NCBI GenBank assembly: GCA_018873245.2
Contig: JAEMBT020000001.1
Location: forward strand, 17,204,220-17,268,219
Length of the DNA: 64,000 nt
Source of the DNA: Archegozetes longisetosus
Taxonomy: Eukaryota > Arthropoda > Arachnida > Sarcoptiformes > Trhypochthoniidae
Direction of reading: 5' to 3'
Below are positions 30,121 to 41,857 of the stretch, in pieces. The first letter of the stretch is position 1. Each line of letters opens with the position of its first letter. The notes beneath the pieces were generated by a model. The model searched no databases. It was not told where the DNA came from and was given only the letters and a program-made list of their open reading frames with translations. The position numbers were made by a program, and so were the translations under genes.

Positions 30121-31371
30121 TTAATCCGGTATTGAGTTTTCTTTCCTAAAGCCTTCTTTGAGTTTAAAATATTTAGCGAATCCAAAGTCCGCGCCTTTCT
30201 ATCAATTAAATATAGTTTGAAATGAATTTTATTGGCCATAGAAGCAGCACAATTAAATACAAACCATGAATTTTTTCTTATTAATCCTATCGTCGACTTT
30301 CATCAGGAATGTTATACTGAATAGTAATGAGACTAAAGTAAATACTTTCACTTCTTTAAGTAATTGCTTCATCGAATTGATCTCGTTCAACCCATAATCG
30401 CTACCATTTATTCTGTCGGATTCTTCCACGTAGTCATTAAAGAATCGTTGCAGGAATGAGTCGTCTGGGAATTGTCCGAACTCTAAATATTCAAGTTTCC
30501 CGAACTGAGTGCCCCATTCGGCAAATAATGACCCAAAATCTATGCCACGGTATCCATAACATGAGTATTCAAAGTCACAGAATACTAATTCGTTTCCTTT
30601 GACCTTATTATTTGCTTCACGAACCAGAATATTATTGGCTCTGAAGTCATTGTGACAAAAAACGTTTGGAGACTTTGTTGCACTAATACACTTATCTATC
30701 CAATCAATTTCACACTTCAAATCATTATTCTTCAAGGTTTTCAAATTCATTTCGTTTATCATTTGCTCGATCGCGAAGTTTTGCTGAGCAGTAGAATAGT
30801 TTTCAACTAAAGTCTTATGTATCCAATCTTCTGCTTTTCTGATTGGAACCTTCAAAGAGTGAACTCTGGCCAACTTTCGGGCTAAGCTTCTAACCATTAG
30901 TAAATCTTTTTGTTCACTTAGTCTGAACTCATGACACTAAATAAAAACAAATAAAATTTTACCGAACATAAAATCAGTATTAAATAGTACTTTAATATAT
31001 TCTTGAACTTCTCCTCCACTGAATAGTCCGTATAATTTTGGCCCTAAATCGTGCTCAGAAACCATTAGTGAAATAACCACATCATTGAGGCGTTCATTTT
31101 GACCAGAATCTGAATTGAAATGTTTTTGTCCGTATAATCTAATAACAGCTTGTTTTGGTTCATCTTTCAAGGGCTTCTTTTCTTCCGGTAGTGAACAATG
31201 GTATAATTGATTACAATATCCACCAGTTATTCTTCTTATGATTAATTGATGGCTTGAAACCTGTTCCCAAACACCTGAAATGAATTTAGCGCATAGTCTA
31301 TGACATGTTTCGCTTATATTCGCTGGTGTTTCGCCACGAATTATTTGAATATCTGAAATTTGTTCTGACAT
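30121..31371 (-). CDS. choline/ethanolamine kinase, paralogue A
   Basis: Phosphorylates choline or ethanolamine with ATP, the first step of the CDP-choline/CDP-ethanolamine routes to membrane phospholipids; cytosolic. Exons on the minus strand: 31371-30991, 30936-30265, 30198-30121; all phase 0; about 376 residues, usual for the family. Residues 45-120 carry the nucleotide-binding strands (RRITGGYCNQLYHC and AVIRLYGQ). Brenner's phosphotransferase motif is HNDFRANNILV near residue 220 (catalytic Asp), and the metal-binding choline kinase motif is CDFEYSCYGYRGIDFGSLFAEW split as CDFEYS...YRGIDFG near 250. The terminal exon is 25 codons, the same size as in paralogue B. Which alcohol is preferred cannot be told from sequence. 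Confidence 0.85.
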
Positions 31372-32500
31372 ATTTAGTGTAAATTTTTACGTAATTCTAA
31401 GGAATAAACTGAAAGCTACAGATTTTATTAGATGTGAAAATTGTGAGCTAAAGTGTCTACAGCCTGAATGTTAAGGCTTTTTATTATAGTCTTATCTAAC
31501 GTGATCATTAAAATAAGTCTTGATAAAACTGTTTGATTTGATTAACTTGAAGTATATAAAAGTATATCAACCAAATTCAGTGTTAATGAACTTAACTTTT
31601 ATTTATATTACTCTTAATTTAATTCTCCATACATTTTAGGCTTTATTGCTTACAAAATTTCTACATATCATCAAATCTTTCACATCAATGCTTATCTTCA
31701 TGGTTATTTCTTATTTTTAAATTATAAGCTTGTTTGTAAAACAACTCATCAAAGCTTAGTCTCCATCCCTTGTATTGGCATTGAAAGATATAATCAAAAT
31801 ACTAGACTGAAATAACTAACTAACAAAGGCCACTTTTGAAAAGTTGTTCAGACCTGAAACTCATTATTATTAAACTATGTTTTAGCGCCAACTCTGTTTA
31901 TGCTTCACTTAAGAATATCATAAACTGTATATTAAGCCTAAGGGTTAACATCCTATGAGCCATCTTTCGAAACATTTCAGTATTTAAATGAACATTTCAT
32001 TTTTGAAAACTAGAATTTTGTTAAATAATCTAACAACCAATCAACGTAAAACTCTTTCTGATAAAACTTATGAAAGTTGAAGAATTTATAAGATTATTTG
32101 CAAATATCTAAGGTTCATCTCCTACACTATCTGTTTTTAAAACTAACAATACAATCGCTGAGATATGAACATAAAAAAGAATATTTAGCACAAATCAACA
32201 AATTCATATTTAGAATATACAAACAAGAAAGTATTGATTTATTCAATAGTGAGATATTGTCCTTCAACTTATTGAGCGAACAACAAGTTGTGAAATAGCT
32301 AGTGAGTATCCTTGAAAATTATGTAGATGTTTAGTTATTTATTACTATCGTCCATAGCTTAGTAACTGTTTTATCAACCGAATATGTGCCAAAATATTTA
32401 TGACTATATATATAATTTGTATTCGTGTGACTATCTCATTAGCTTGCGGTAGTTCATATTATGTTCAATTTCATTCACCTCTATATCACTTTACTAAACA
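31372..32500. other. divergent upstream region of the two kinase genes
   Basis: About 1.1 kb separating the head-to-head kinases. AT-rich; TATA-like strings near 31555-31570 and 32400-32415 could serve either gene. No further gene. Confidence 0.4.
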
Positions 32501-34405
32501 ATGTCTGATGAATTCTTTGATATTGATTTTGAGAAAGTCGAGATTCTTCGCGGAGAGACGCCGCTAGATATCACTGAAAAGTGCTTTAAATTGTGTAAGG
32601 ATTATTTGGGAGCAATTTGGACTAAAATTGGTCCTGAAGATATTCTGATCAAACGTATTAGTGGAGGATTTTCTAATCAGATATATCACTGCGCACTACC
32701 TCTCACTTTGGAACCTATTGGTGATGAACCTAGAGAAGTGGCCATCAGAATATATGGACAGAAACTGTCCAGAATTGAAGGTGAACCTAGTGATCGAATT
32801 AATGACATGGTCATTTCAGTCTTGATGTCTGAACATAATTTGGGCCCGAAAATATATGGAATATTTGAGGATGGAGAAATACAACAGTATGTAAAAGTAT
32901 GTGCAAACTATGTATGTAGAGCCGTGCATCTTTACATTTCTTTACACCCGATCAGACCCAAGGGTGAACTCAGGCCCATGGGTGAACTCAGATTCACGAG
33001 TGAATTGTGTTCGTTTACTTTTTCTCAAATAACACATAATTTATTAATACAACTCATTTTGATAAGTAATTATTGAGAACTATTTATAAATCTGATTTTA
33101 TGCGTTTGAACTGCTAATTAGATCACATTATCATTTCTAGTTTGTATACAGTGAAAGTTTGATATTAGGCTATCAATGCTATAGTTAACTTTTCTCTCGA
33201 CAACTTCTGATAAGACGTGATTTGGTGGTACGCCAATAATGATAGTATTGTTACAAGATTTATAATGTAATCGTCTTTTGAGAGTCAATTTATAGAAAAT
33301 TAGAGCAGTCATCAACTGTTGACTTATCAGTTATAAACTGTAATAATTAATAATTTAACTCCATCTGCTCTTCAATTTATAAATTTGACATCAATTTTGA
33401 GTTTACTGTCGGGATAATTGCTAATGTCGTGGATAACCTCTCACTTAAATAACATTATAGATAGCACTTATGGCACTGACCTGAATATTGTTCTATATTT
33501 TTCTAATATTCTGAGAATCATTTCAATCTCTTAAATTTAATTAATTGTTTCATATTTATTCTCTCACTCAAAGCACCGACACTTTCGAGTCGACGAGCAA
33601 AAAATAGCAGATCTAGTGAGAGAAGTAGCGCGAAAGTTAGCACGACTTCACTCAACAAAAGTTCCAATTAAGAAAAATGGTGATTGGGTTATGAAGACTA
33701 TTGATTACAATTATGAAAATGCCTACAAAAAGTTTCCAATCGATCAAATGATTGAAGAATACAATTGTGAAGCTTTCAAACAGAGCAACTTGAAGGATGA
33801 AATGGATTGGCTGAAGAAGTGTGTTTTAGCTACAAACTCGCCCATTTGTTTCTCACATAACGACTTTCGAGGAAATAATATAATGGTTAATGAGTTAGAC
33901 CTCAACCATAACTACAATCAAACTGATAAAATAACATTTTGTGATTTCGAGAGTTCAGGTTATGGCTATCGAGGCGTAGATTTGGGCACATTGTTTGGTG
34001 AATGGAATAGAGATCTGAATGGCTATAAAGGTGTCCAACACTTTCCTGACGACTCTACTATCAAACCATTTATCGATGAATATATTTCTGAATCAGTTAG
34101 AATTAATGGAAGCAGTTATTCATCTGACAAAATCAATTCATTTGAACAAATAATGAAAGAGATTAAAGTTTTTACATTAGTCTCCAGCATGTTTATGCTT
34201 AACGTTTGCTTGTTTTTGGACCCGCCTAAAGAAGTCAAAACTTTCACTAAGAAGTTTTTGATGGTATTTATAACTTGTTTTTATTTTCTTATTTATTTTT
34301 AATTTTCTATTTCTTATTATTTTTTAGATAGGAGCAAATGTTCATTTCGAAAACTTTATTCATCTGAAGTCACAATTTGTGAAAGAAAAAGTTATTTCTG
34401 TTTAA
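32501..34405 (+). CDS. choline/ethanolamine kinase, paralogue B
   Basis: Sister of the minus-strand kinase, head-to-head with it. Exons 32501-32896, 33574-34263, 34328-34405 (all phase 0), about 387 residues. N-terminal lobe with LIKRISGGFSNQIYH; catalytic HNDFRGNNIMV; metal/choline motif CDFESSGYGYRGVDLGTLF; C-terminal 25-codon exon. Intron positions and phases match paralogue A exactly, so the pair arose by inverted duplication of an intron-bearing gene. The first intron (677 bases) is much longer than in A (54 bases) and carries a short GGTGAACTCAG tandem motif. A (CCTAA)n tract begins 55 bases past the stop. Confidence 0.86.
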
Positions 34406-34460
34406 GTGTGACTCAAAGTCTAAATAATATATTAAACATTTTATGTTCCTTCAAAAGGAT

Positions 34461-34502
34461 CTAACCTAACCTAACCTAACCTAACCTAACCTAACCTAAC
34501 CT
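34461..34502. repeat. interstitial telomere-type repeat (CTAAC)8
   Basis: Eight exact tandem copies of CTAAC (TTAGG on the other strand), the arthropod telomere unit, embedded in unique sequence. Confidence 0.9.
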
Positions 34503-36282
34503 CAGCTATGGTGGCAAAATGTAAAAAAATTGACTTATATACTTTTTACTCACTTATGAACTATGTTCAAAATTCATATTCAAGGTTTTGTAACTTTAAT
34601 GTTAGTCAACTCAAACTAATTTAATTATATATACATTCAAACTATAGAAGACATACATATATTGTTCTTCTCTAATATTACATTTGATGCATAAATATTC
34701 TAAAACAATTAAATCTTCAAAAATATACCTAAAATAAGACTAAAGTTTAATTCGGTTTAATTAAGTAGTTATGGAGTAAAATGTGACCAGACTAACAAGC
34801 AAAGGTAGGCAACGGTCAGAGCTCGATTTTGACAAAAATTTCAGAAAAGGTACTTTAGAGTATCCTTATTAAGAAAATATAAGAGTTTTTTGCAGAATCA
34901 TACCAGGGGTCAAAATATCAAATTTGCAAAATTAATTATTTAATAATAAATTTATAGCATTCAGTACTTATATGGTATCATACTATTAGGTTATTGAACT
35001 TTTCAAACTCAAGGCATTTGTTTATTCTTACAATAGAGTTACTATTGTAAAATTTGAATCCCTGATTAACTTAAGGTGTACTAAACTTTAAGCTCACCAA
35101 TACTCTAAAAATTTAATATTTAAACTTTTTCCTATAGATTTTAAGTATTTTAAAACAAATTATGCAACAAAACTTTAATAATAGAATAATTGGTTGTATT
35201 AAGTCTTTGTATGAAATAAAAACATCGAAAGTTAATAATTCTGAACAAGTATTGATTCTGCAAAAAAATTTGTTACATAATTTTTATACTTATACTTAAA
35301 ATAAAATTTTCTGAAATTTTGATCAAAATCGGGCTCTGACCGTTGCCTACCTTTGCTTGTTAGTGTAAAGAGTTGGTTGTAAAAAAGTTGATGGTGATAT
35401 AGTTGATGATATTTAGTTTTATAACATTAATAACACAGAATTGTCAATTCTACTTCTACGTATTTCTGGAGCCGTTCAGAATTTCAACCAAAGTATTTAT
35501 TAAAATAGGATTTTTTTCAAAAAAGTAAAAACCGGTCTCAAACTGATTTGGTTCTTCACTTCAATGACGAGATGTTCAGTTAGAGAGAAGTATTTGAAGG
35601 CCATTCTCTACTAGCGAATAGTAATCATTAATTGGAAACTGGTTTCACGTATTTCAATTGAATTCATCAAATGACTAAAGTGGAAAACTTTAATTATAAC
35701 TAAATTGATTCTTATTGATGTTTAAATAAATAGATAATCGATTTTCAGATTTATTCAAATTTAGTAATCATTTAAGTGACGTGTTGATCATCACAATAAG
35801 AGAATAGTTTGAAAGTAGTGAACATATGCTGACCGAAGTCAGAGCTAGAGAAGAAATAGTTTATTGCAATATAAAAAAACATTTATAGATCTTTGTGATT
35901 ATAGCCTAAGGAGTGAATAACTAATAATTATCAGTGAGAAAACATATTTAGACGTCTTTATGTGCTGCGCAAACAAATGTCTTTTTCGCCATCAAATCTA
36001 AAATAAGATATTGTTTGATATGATTGTGTCTGTTATTTGAGAAAAATATGTTATCTAAAATCTAAGCTGTGCTGATCCGGTTATAATCAATCAATATTGA
36101 AGAAGATATTGTAAATGTTGAAAGTTTTAAGTGTTCACACATCCTGACATTGAGAAATTGTCGTTTCCTTCACGATTTTTTATGATTCCATGTTAATCAT
36201 TAAACTCATTTAGTTTCAATACGCCAAACTTTTTCAAAAATATTTAGTTTTCTCAAAAGTTCTAATCAACAGATGAGACGTT
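34503..36282. other. intergenic with one MITE
   Basis: Apart from the MITE at 34791-35364 no feature is supported. Confidence 0.5.
34791..35364. mobile_element. MITE with about 57-bp inverted ends
   Basis: Ends 34791-34847 and 35308-35364 are inverted copies with a handful of mismatches: ACTAACAAGCAAAGGTAGGC outward on each side, continuing through a GGTCAGAGC string and AAAATTTCAGAA. The core (about 460 bases) is AT-rich and has no transposase. If the true end is ACAAGCAAAGG, both sides are bordered by TA, fitting Tc1/mariner; border unproven. Confidence 0.75.
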
Positions 36283-38861
36283 ATGAACATATATTTGTTG
36301 GCTATTTCAATAATAAATGTAATATTTATATTGATAAATATCACACAATCTCAAGGTATGGTTGGTTTAAATAGTCGAAAAGTTTAAATATCATATTTAA
36401 AAATTTGCTCATTGTAAAGGTCAACACGGTAGAGGAGGAGGCGGAACACAGTACGAATGGGAATATTCATATGGTGATCGCCGTCCACCAGGACGTAGAG
36501 GACATCACGGTCGAGGTCCATCTCATGGCCGTCCATCTTTTGGTGATCAATCTCAAGGTGATTCATCCTATGGTTGGAGCACAAACCAAGGTCGAGGTCC
36601 ATCAGGTTACGGTCCACCAGGTAACGGTCCATCAGGTTACGGTCCACCAGGTCACGGCTCGCAAGGTCACGGCTCACAAGGTCGCGGTCGTGGTCAAAAT
36701 CCAGGACGCACTGTATATCAAGAAAATTTTGGAGAAGGTTTTAGAGATGGAGGGGGAAGTATAGTAGTTATTACATCAAATGAACCAGTTGTGGGACAAT
36801 CACAAACCGTGGGGCAATCACAACCTGTAGGACAATCACAACCTGTTGGGCAGCCGCAAGTTGCAAGGCAACCACAAAGTGTGAGTTAATTCTATAAACA
36901 TTAGCGAAAATTTTCTCACCAAATTGCTATTCATAGACCGAGCAGAAACCTAAGCCGAAACCAAAACCTAAACCTAATCGAGGAAAGGGCAATCGTCCGA
37001 AAGTTCCAAGACCGACACGGAAGCCAGATGCGGAGACGGAATCTCTAGCAACTGATTTGTCTCCATCCGAGTGGAAACTATTGGAGAGATTGAAGAATCA
37101 TTGGGCTAATACAGCTCACACGAAATCAGAACTTTCGAAAAAATTTATCTTCTTTTTGGATAAAGATGCTGACTATTCTCGACATTCAGCATGTTTGACG
37201 CATGACCAACAATTAGGCCATTGTCATTTTGTACAACACTGTCCATTGCCTGATGTTATCAGAAGTTTTGACACATTTCTCTCTTATGCTTGTTTTATAA
37301 GGAATAGATATGTCGGCATCTGCTGTCCTGATGAATATTTAGATTCTGATGATTTCTGATTCTAAGACCACTACTAAGAGACCACGAAAACCGAAAATTC
37401 CCAAAAATCAAAGTTTGAATGATGGAAGTGACTATACGAATGGAGGTTAGTATTACTCCTATTTTGTTAATCCTTTTAGTCTAAGGATGTTTTTCACGTG
37501 TAAACATTACTTTTGTTAAGTATGCAATCTAATTAATCAACATGAAAGTGTTATTAGCATTGCCCCGACTTCTTTACGTGCACTTTATGATACAATTGTC
37601 TGAGACAGCAACCAGAGTTAAAGCGTTATCATGAGATGCTCCATATTTTCCCATAATATCATATATTAAAAGAGTTTTCAAGTTTGAACATGGACAGAAA
37701 AGCAAATCGCAAAGTTTGGCGGAGAATTGATGCGCATCATAAGTAGGCTGATATAGAAATAGTGTTTTATTGCTATCGAGAATGTTTGTTGAGTATACAG
37801 TCAAGCATAGGTATAAGTAAAAGTGAGCATCAGATACAACAATAGCATAGAAGAAGCTATAGTCCAACTGAAACTAACTTTCAGCTATTAATTATTGACA
37901 GAAATAAAATATAGTTCAAGTTTCATTAATCAATTTCTTATCATTTGACTTATAATTTAATATTCAGTTTGTCTTATTTTTTTGAACTAAAGTTTGTGGA
38001 GTCGCAGAAAACACTCGCATTATCGGCGGTGCTTTAGCTAATCCCAAGGAATGGCTTTGGATGGTATAAGCAACGAAATAAAGATTAGAATGTAATGACT
38101 AGACAAATAATTGATAAGAAATATTTTTGATACGATAGGCTGCGTTATTACTGAAATCTACGACAAAGCCGTATTGTGGTGGAGCTCTTATATCCAGTCG
38201 ACACATTCTCACAGCAGCCCATTGCTTGAATGAGTATTAATTCATTCTATCACACTTTCTCCTCAAACTAATCCATTTCTCTCTTCAAAGGCTAAGTCCT
38301 GATGACATTACTGTACGTCTCGGAGCTTATGATTTCAGCAGTTCTGCGGACCCAGAGGCACAGGACTTTGATGTGGATTACTTCAAAATTCATCCAAAAT
38401 ATAGTAAAATAACTAATGAAAATGATTTGGCGATCATAAAGTTAGCAACAAAAACAGAGTTCACAGATTCAATACAACCAATTTGTTTGCCTCAAAAGAA
38501 CCGCAACTATGCCGGACAGTTAGGCATTGTGACCGGTTGGGGCCATACGTCGTTCGGTGGATCGGGTAGTGACCAATTAAGACAAGTGTCACTTCCGGTT
38601 TGGAACAATACTGCCTGTGATGCCTCTTATAGTGTTTCAATAACTGAACTTATGTTATGCGCCGGCAATAGAAAAGGTGGTAAAGACTCGTGTCAGGGCG
38701 ACAGCGGAGGACCACTTATGCTTCAGGGACCTAATAAGAGATGGATGATTATTGGAGTGGTGTCGTGGGGCGTAAAGTGTGGAGAGCCCGGCTATCCTGG
38801 CGTTTATACCAGAATTAGCAAATTCATTGATTGGATCAAAACTAATTCTAAAGATGTATAA
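36283..38861 (+). CDS. CLIP-domain trypsin-like serine protease with Gly/Pro-rich N-terminal region
   Basis: Secreted zymogen protease of the arthropod CLIP family (clotting, melanisation, Toll-type cascades). Exons: 36283-36355 (signal peptide), 36420-36880, 36937-37445, 37993-38063, 38139-38233, 38291-38861; about 592 residues. Exon 2 encodes Gly/His/Ser-rich repeats (GPSGYGPPG) and VGQSQP repeats; exon 3 a Pro-Lys stretch and a six-Cys CLIP domain (CLTHDQQLGHC ... YACFIRNRYVGICCP). Activation site R-IIGGA; catalytic His in LTAAHC, Asp in ENDLAIIKL, Ser in SCQGDSGGP; Asp six residues before Ser predicts cleavage after Arg/Lys. In exon 3 the frame after the CLIP domain (about 37345-37355) is shifted by one base relative to the downstream exons: an indel or sequencing error, since everything else is intact. 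Introns of 57-547 bases. Confidence 0.85.
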
Positions 38862-41010
38862 AACGTTGTTCTAGATAAAGATTTTTGTTCAATTTGACTT
38901 ATTCTTATACCTCCCTTAAGTGCCTCGACTATTCCAGTCAATATGTAAAATAATTTAATTTTAATATCCATTTTATCACCTTGTTTATTAAAGCATATCG
39001 TTACAAATATTGTTAATATCTTAACAATCTGGACTTGAATAACTTTTTAGGTTTTAACTTTCAAGTCAATTACCGAAAGATTTCAATTTTCTCTCATTAA
39101 TATTGAACGTGAAGTAAGTTTTATTGGCAATACAATTATGTGAAGTTAAAGAGAGAAATGTAACTAATGATAATTTTATTGGAGCGATCAGAATAGGTTC
39201 TAATAGAAAAGTTTCCAAAAGTGGCAATATTTCACATTATATTTCTAACATTTCACAGTCTAATGAAAATTGAAACGATATTTGGATTGAGTCTTAAGGT
39301 ATAAATTTACGAGATCACATGTTTGTGTGTCATTATGACAAGAAAATTCGCAAATCTAAATTCAAGCCTTAAATCACATTTAGGATGATTTTAGTTAATG
39401 GCTAAACTAGATAAAAGCAATTTTTAAAATCTAGTCTTAGTTAAGTTGAAGGTCATTAAAACTTTAGAATAACTTACTTCTCAATGTTTATAAAATATCC
39501 ATTAATTGTGGTGAAGAAAACAAATGCTATTTTAAACTATAAAATTTTTTATATTCATAATCATTGCTGAAACAGATTCTGAAACAGATTCTAATTATTG
39601 AACTCTTTTAAATTGACTGCCTTTTATGCCCTCTATAGTTGATCAAAGGACATGAATAGGGATGAATAGAACTTTAATGATCAGTGGTCAATGTTGTCGA
39701 ATTGAGTAAAACATTCAATCGTACGCTATTTCAAAATGTGATCATATTGAAAAGTCAAATCATTTAGACTGATAATCTTAACTTTAATCAGGTTGTCGAA
39801 ACATTTCTATAATAGTTACTGATAGTGTGACCAAGTCACATTCAGTTGATTCAAGTGCATTTTTAAATTGCAGTGGTACATTTTTCAATATTAATCGCAT
39901 ATTTCTCACCAATTGTACAACTTTTAAAAATTCAAAATAGATACTATTCTTCTATCAAACTTTTGAATTGCTATATAATGATGCAAATTGTAGTACGTCT
40001 GATCACATTGATTGACTTTTTATTAAAGATATTAGTCAAAAGTAAGTAATGGTTATAGAAAGAAGAAAACTATAATAAAATATTTGAAGACAGGTTAGGT
40101 TATAATAGTTTTTAGATATTTAGAAAAAACTTAAGTTCAACTTAAAATGAGAATGTTTAATATTTGAAAATGTCTAAAAAGGGGTTACTCAACTTTGAGA
40201 TTAATGTGCAACAATCAATTTATTAGATTAGAATTTAGAATAAATTATAGTTATAATGGTATTTCACTTTTTTCAGTGTATTACATATTATAGTATTTAG
40301 TGTATTGCTTAAGCTATTTATTCATGCGTTTAAACCTTAATTAGCAACGTAAAACAATCCTAGTTCATACATATTTTTTCAATTATACTCATTACTCTGT
40401 TTCTTCTCTTTCTTCTATTCAATATTTATTGAGTCATAACCTCTAACCGTAACGATTGCGATCCTAAATATTTTTCTGAAATTAAAAGTTTTATAGATAG
40501 CTAATTAAGTTCAACTTCAAGTTCACTAACTTTTCATGCGTTCAATTGCTTTATCTGATTTTACTTTAACTCTTATTTAATTTTCAAGATGAAAGATGTA
40601 CGATAACATCGTGGTTACTTTAGCATATTTTTAAAAATGCATTGTTTCATTCAAATTCTCTGTCCTTTAAATTTAAATCAGATTCTGTCAAATGAAACTG
40701 CATCTGTCAATGTTTTCAATTAGAGTCTTTCAAAGTTAAAAATATAAAAATATGCAAATCATACATAGGCTGCTATTTGATCTAGCAGAAAAAAACGAAA
40801 TGTTCATAAATGTAAAACAATGATGATAAATATCAAACTTATAAGAAGAGAAACGTTAACTGATTAGAGATTATTAGTGAACTGTTGAGTATCTGAAGCG
40901 TTCAGATATCTGTAAACACATGACTAGTGATGCGCGCTACCAATATAAATGAATAGCTTTCACGTAACAATTCTTTAATCGTTTAGTTACTCGCAAGAAA
41001 TTGTGCGAAA
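38862..41010. other. intergenic, no gene seen
   Basis: 2.1 kb of AT-rich sequence with no coherent ORF, RNA signature or inverted repeat noticed. Confidence 0.5.
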
Positions 41011-41447
41011 ATGTTAACCAACAAAATCATTATACTCTTGATATTTTATGTCAAATTCATATATTGTAACCAAAAATCTTTTGAGAGAGGATTAATGTTT
41101 GGAATATCCATCACTAGATCTTTATGTCAAATACCGATGTCTGTTGGGTATGTTTTGAATGTATAAGATTTGTTTGAGTCTATATAAAATGTAAGTAAAA
41201 GATAAATTTGTGTGAAAATGTCAATAGCGATCCGATGTCATATATTGGTCCAGGATTATCTTTCGCTCGAGAATCTCAAGTTCATAACTTCATTGATATT
41301 CCTGTGTTTATGAAGGATGATTCAACAAATAGAGAAACTTTGATTAAATATCATTTTGAAGAAAGTGGTACAGATTTTCAGCCAACTTCAAAGGCCTCTC
41401 ATCCTTCTCTATTGAGTCGACGAACGACTAATTCACTTAACGTTTGA
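41011..41447 (+). CDS. small secreted protein, unrecognised (two exons, junction uncertain)
   Basis: The ATG at 41011 begins a signal peptide (NKIIILLIFYVKFIYC) and the frame stays open to about 41160. A second open segment from about 41200 to a stop at 41447 has Ser/Thr-rich composition and starts with Cys-Glu-Asn. Joining them in frame needs a weak donor (TCT|GTTGGG) because the better GTATGT donor is out of phase; a one-base error is the alternative. Mature product about 120 residues. No family recognised. Confidence 0.45.
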
Positions 41448-41780
41448 GTTGATATTTTTTAGTTCAATATGTATATTTAATTAATTAAAAGTTCAGATGT
41501 TAAGTTTTCAAATGAAAACTATAAATTTGAAGATTAAGTCATTTATTTTTCAAAACAATTTTATTTCATAAGTGAAATTATGTGAAATACTTGTAAAATA
41601 CTCATTCATTACATAATAAACTTAATGAAAACTTGTTTATTTCAAATAAAAGTTTTTCATCTTTTCGTCAAATTGGGAATAATCAGGAAATAAATAAGTC
41701 TACAATTGTGTTTATCACGTTTTCGATGTAAAAATTTAGAATAAAAAACAAGTCGTGGTTCGTAACACATGTCAGTCAGG

Positions 41781-41788
41781 TATATAAG
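41781..41788 (+). promoter_or_regulatory. TATA box candidate
   Basis: TATATAAG lies 70 bases before the ATG of the secreted protein gene at 41858, with a CA-rich initiator-like region about 30 bases downstream. Position and match fit a core promoter. Confidence 0.45.
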
Positions 41789-41857
41789 TTAAGTAAAACA
41801 ATAGCACTGAACAACAATCAAATATTTGTCACTATTTAGTTTTTTCTTTTACTAATA

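Noticed and set aside
36384..36764. ORFs in other frames across the Gly-rich exon
   Set aside because: Shadows produced by the repetitive GGTCCACCAGGT-type coding sequence of the protease.
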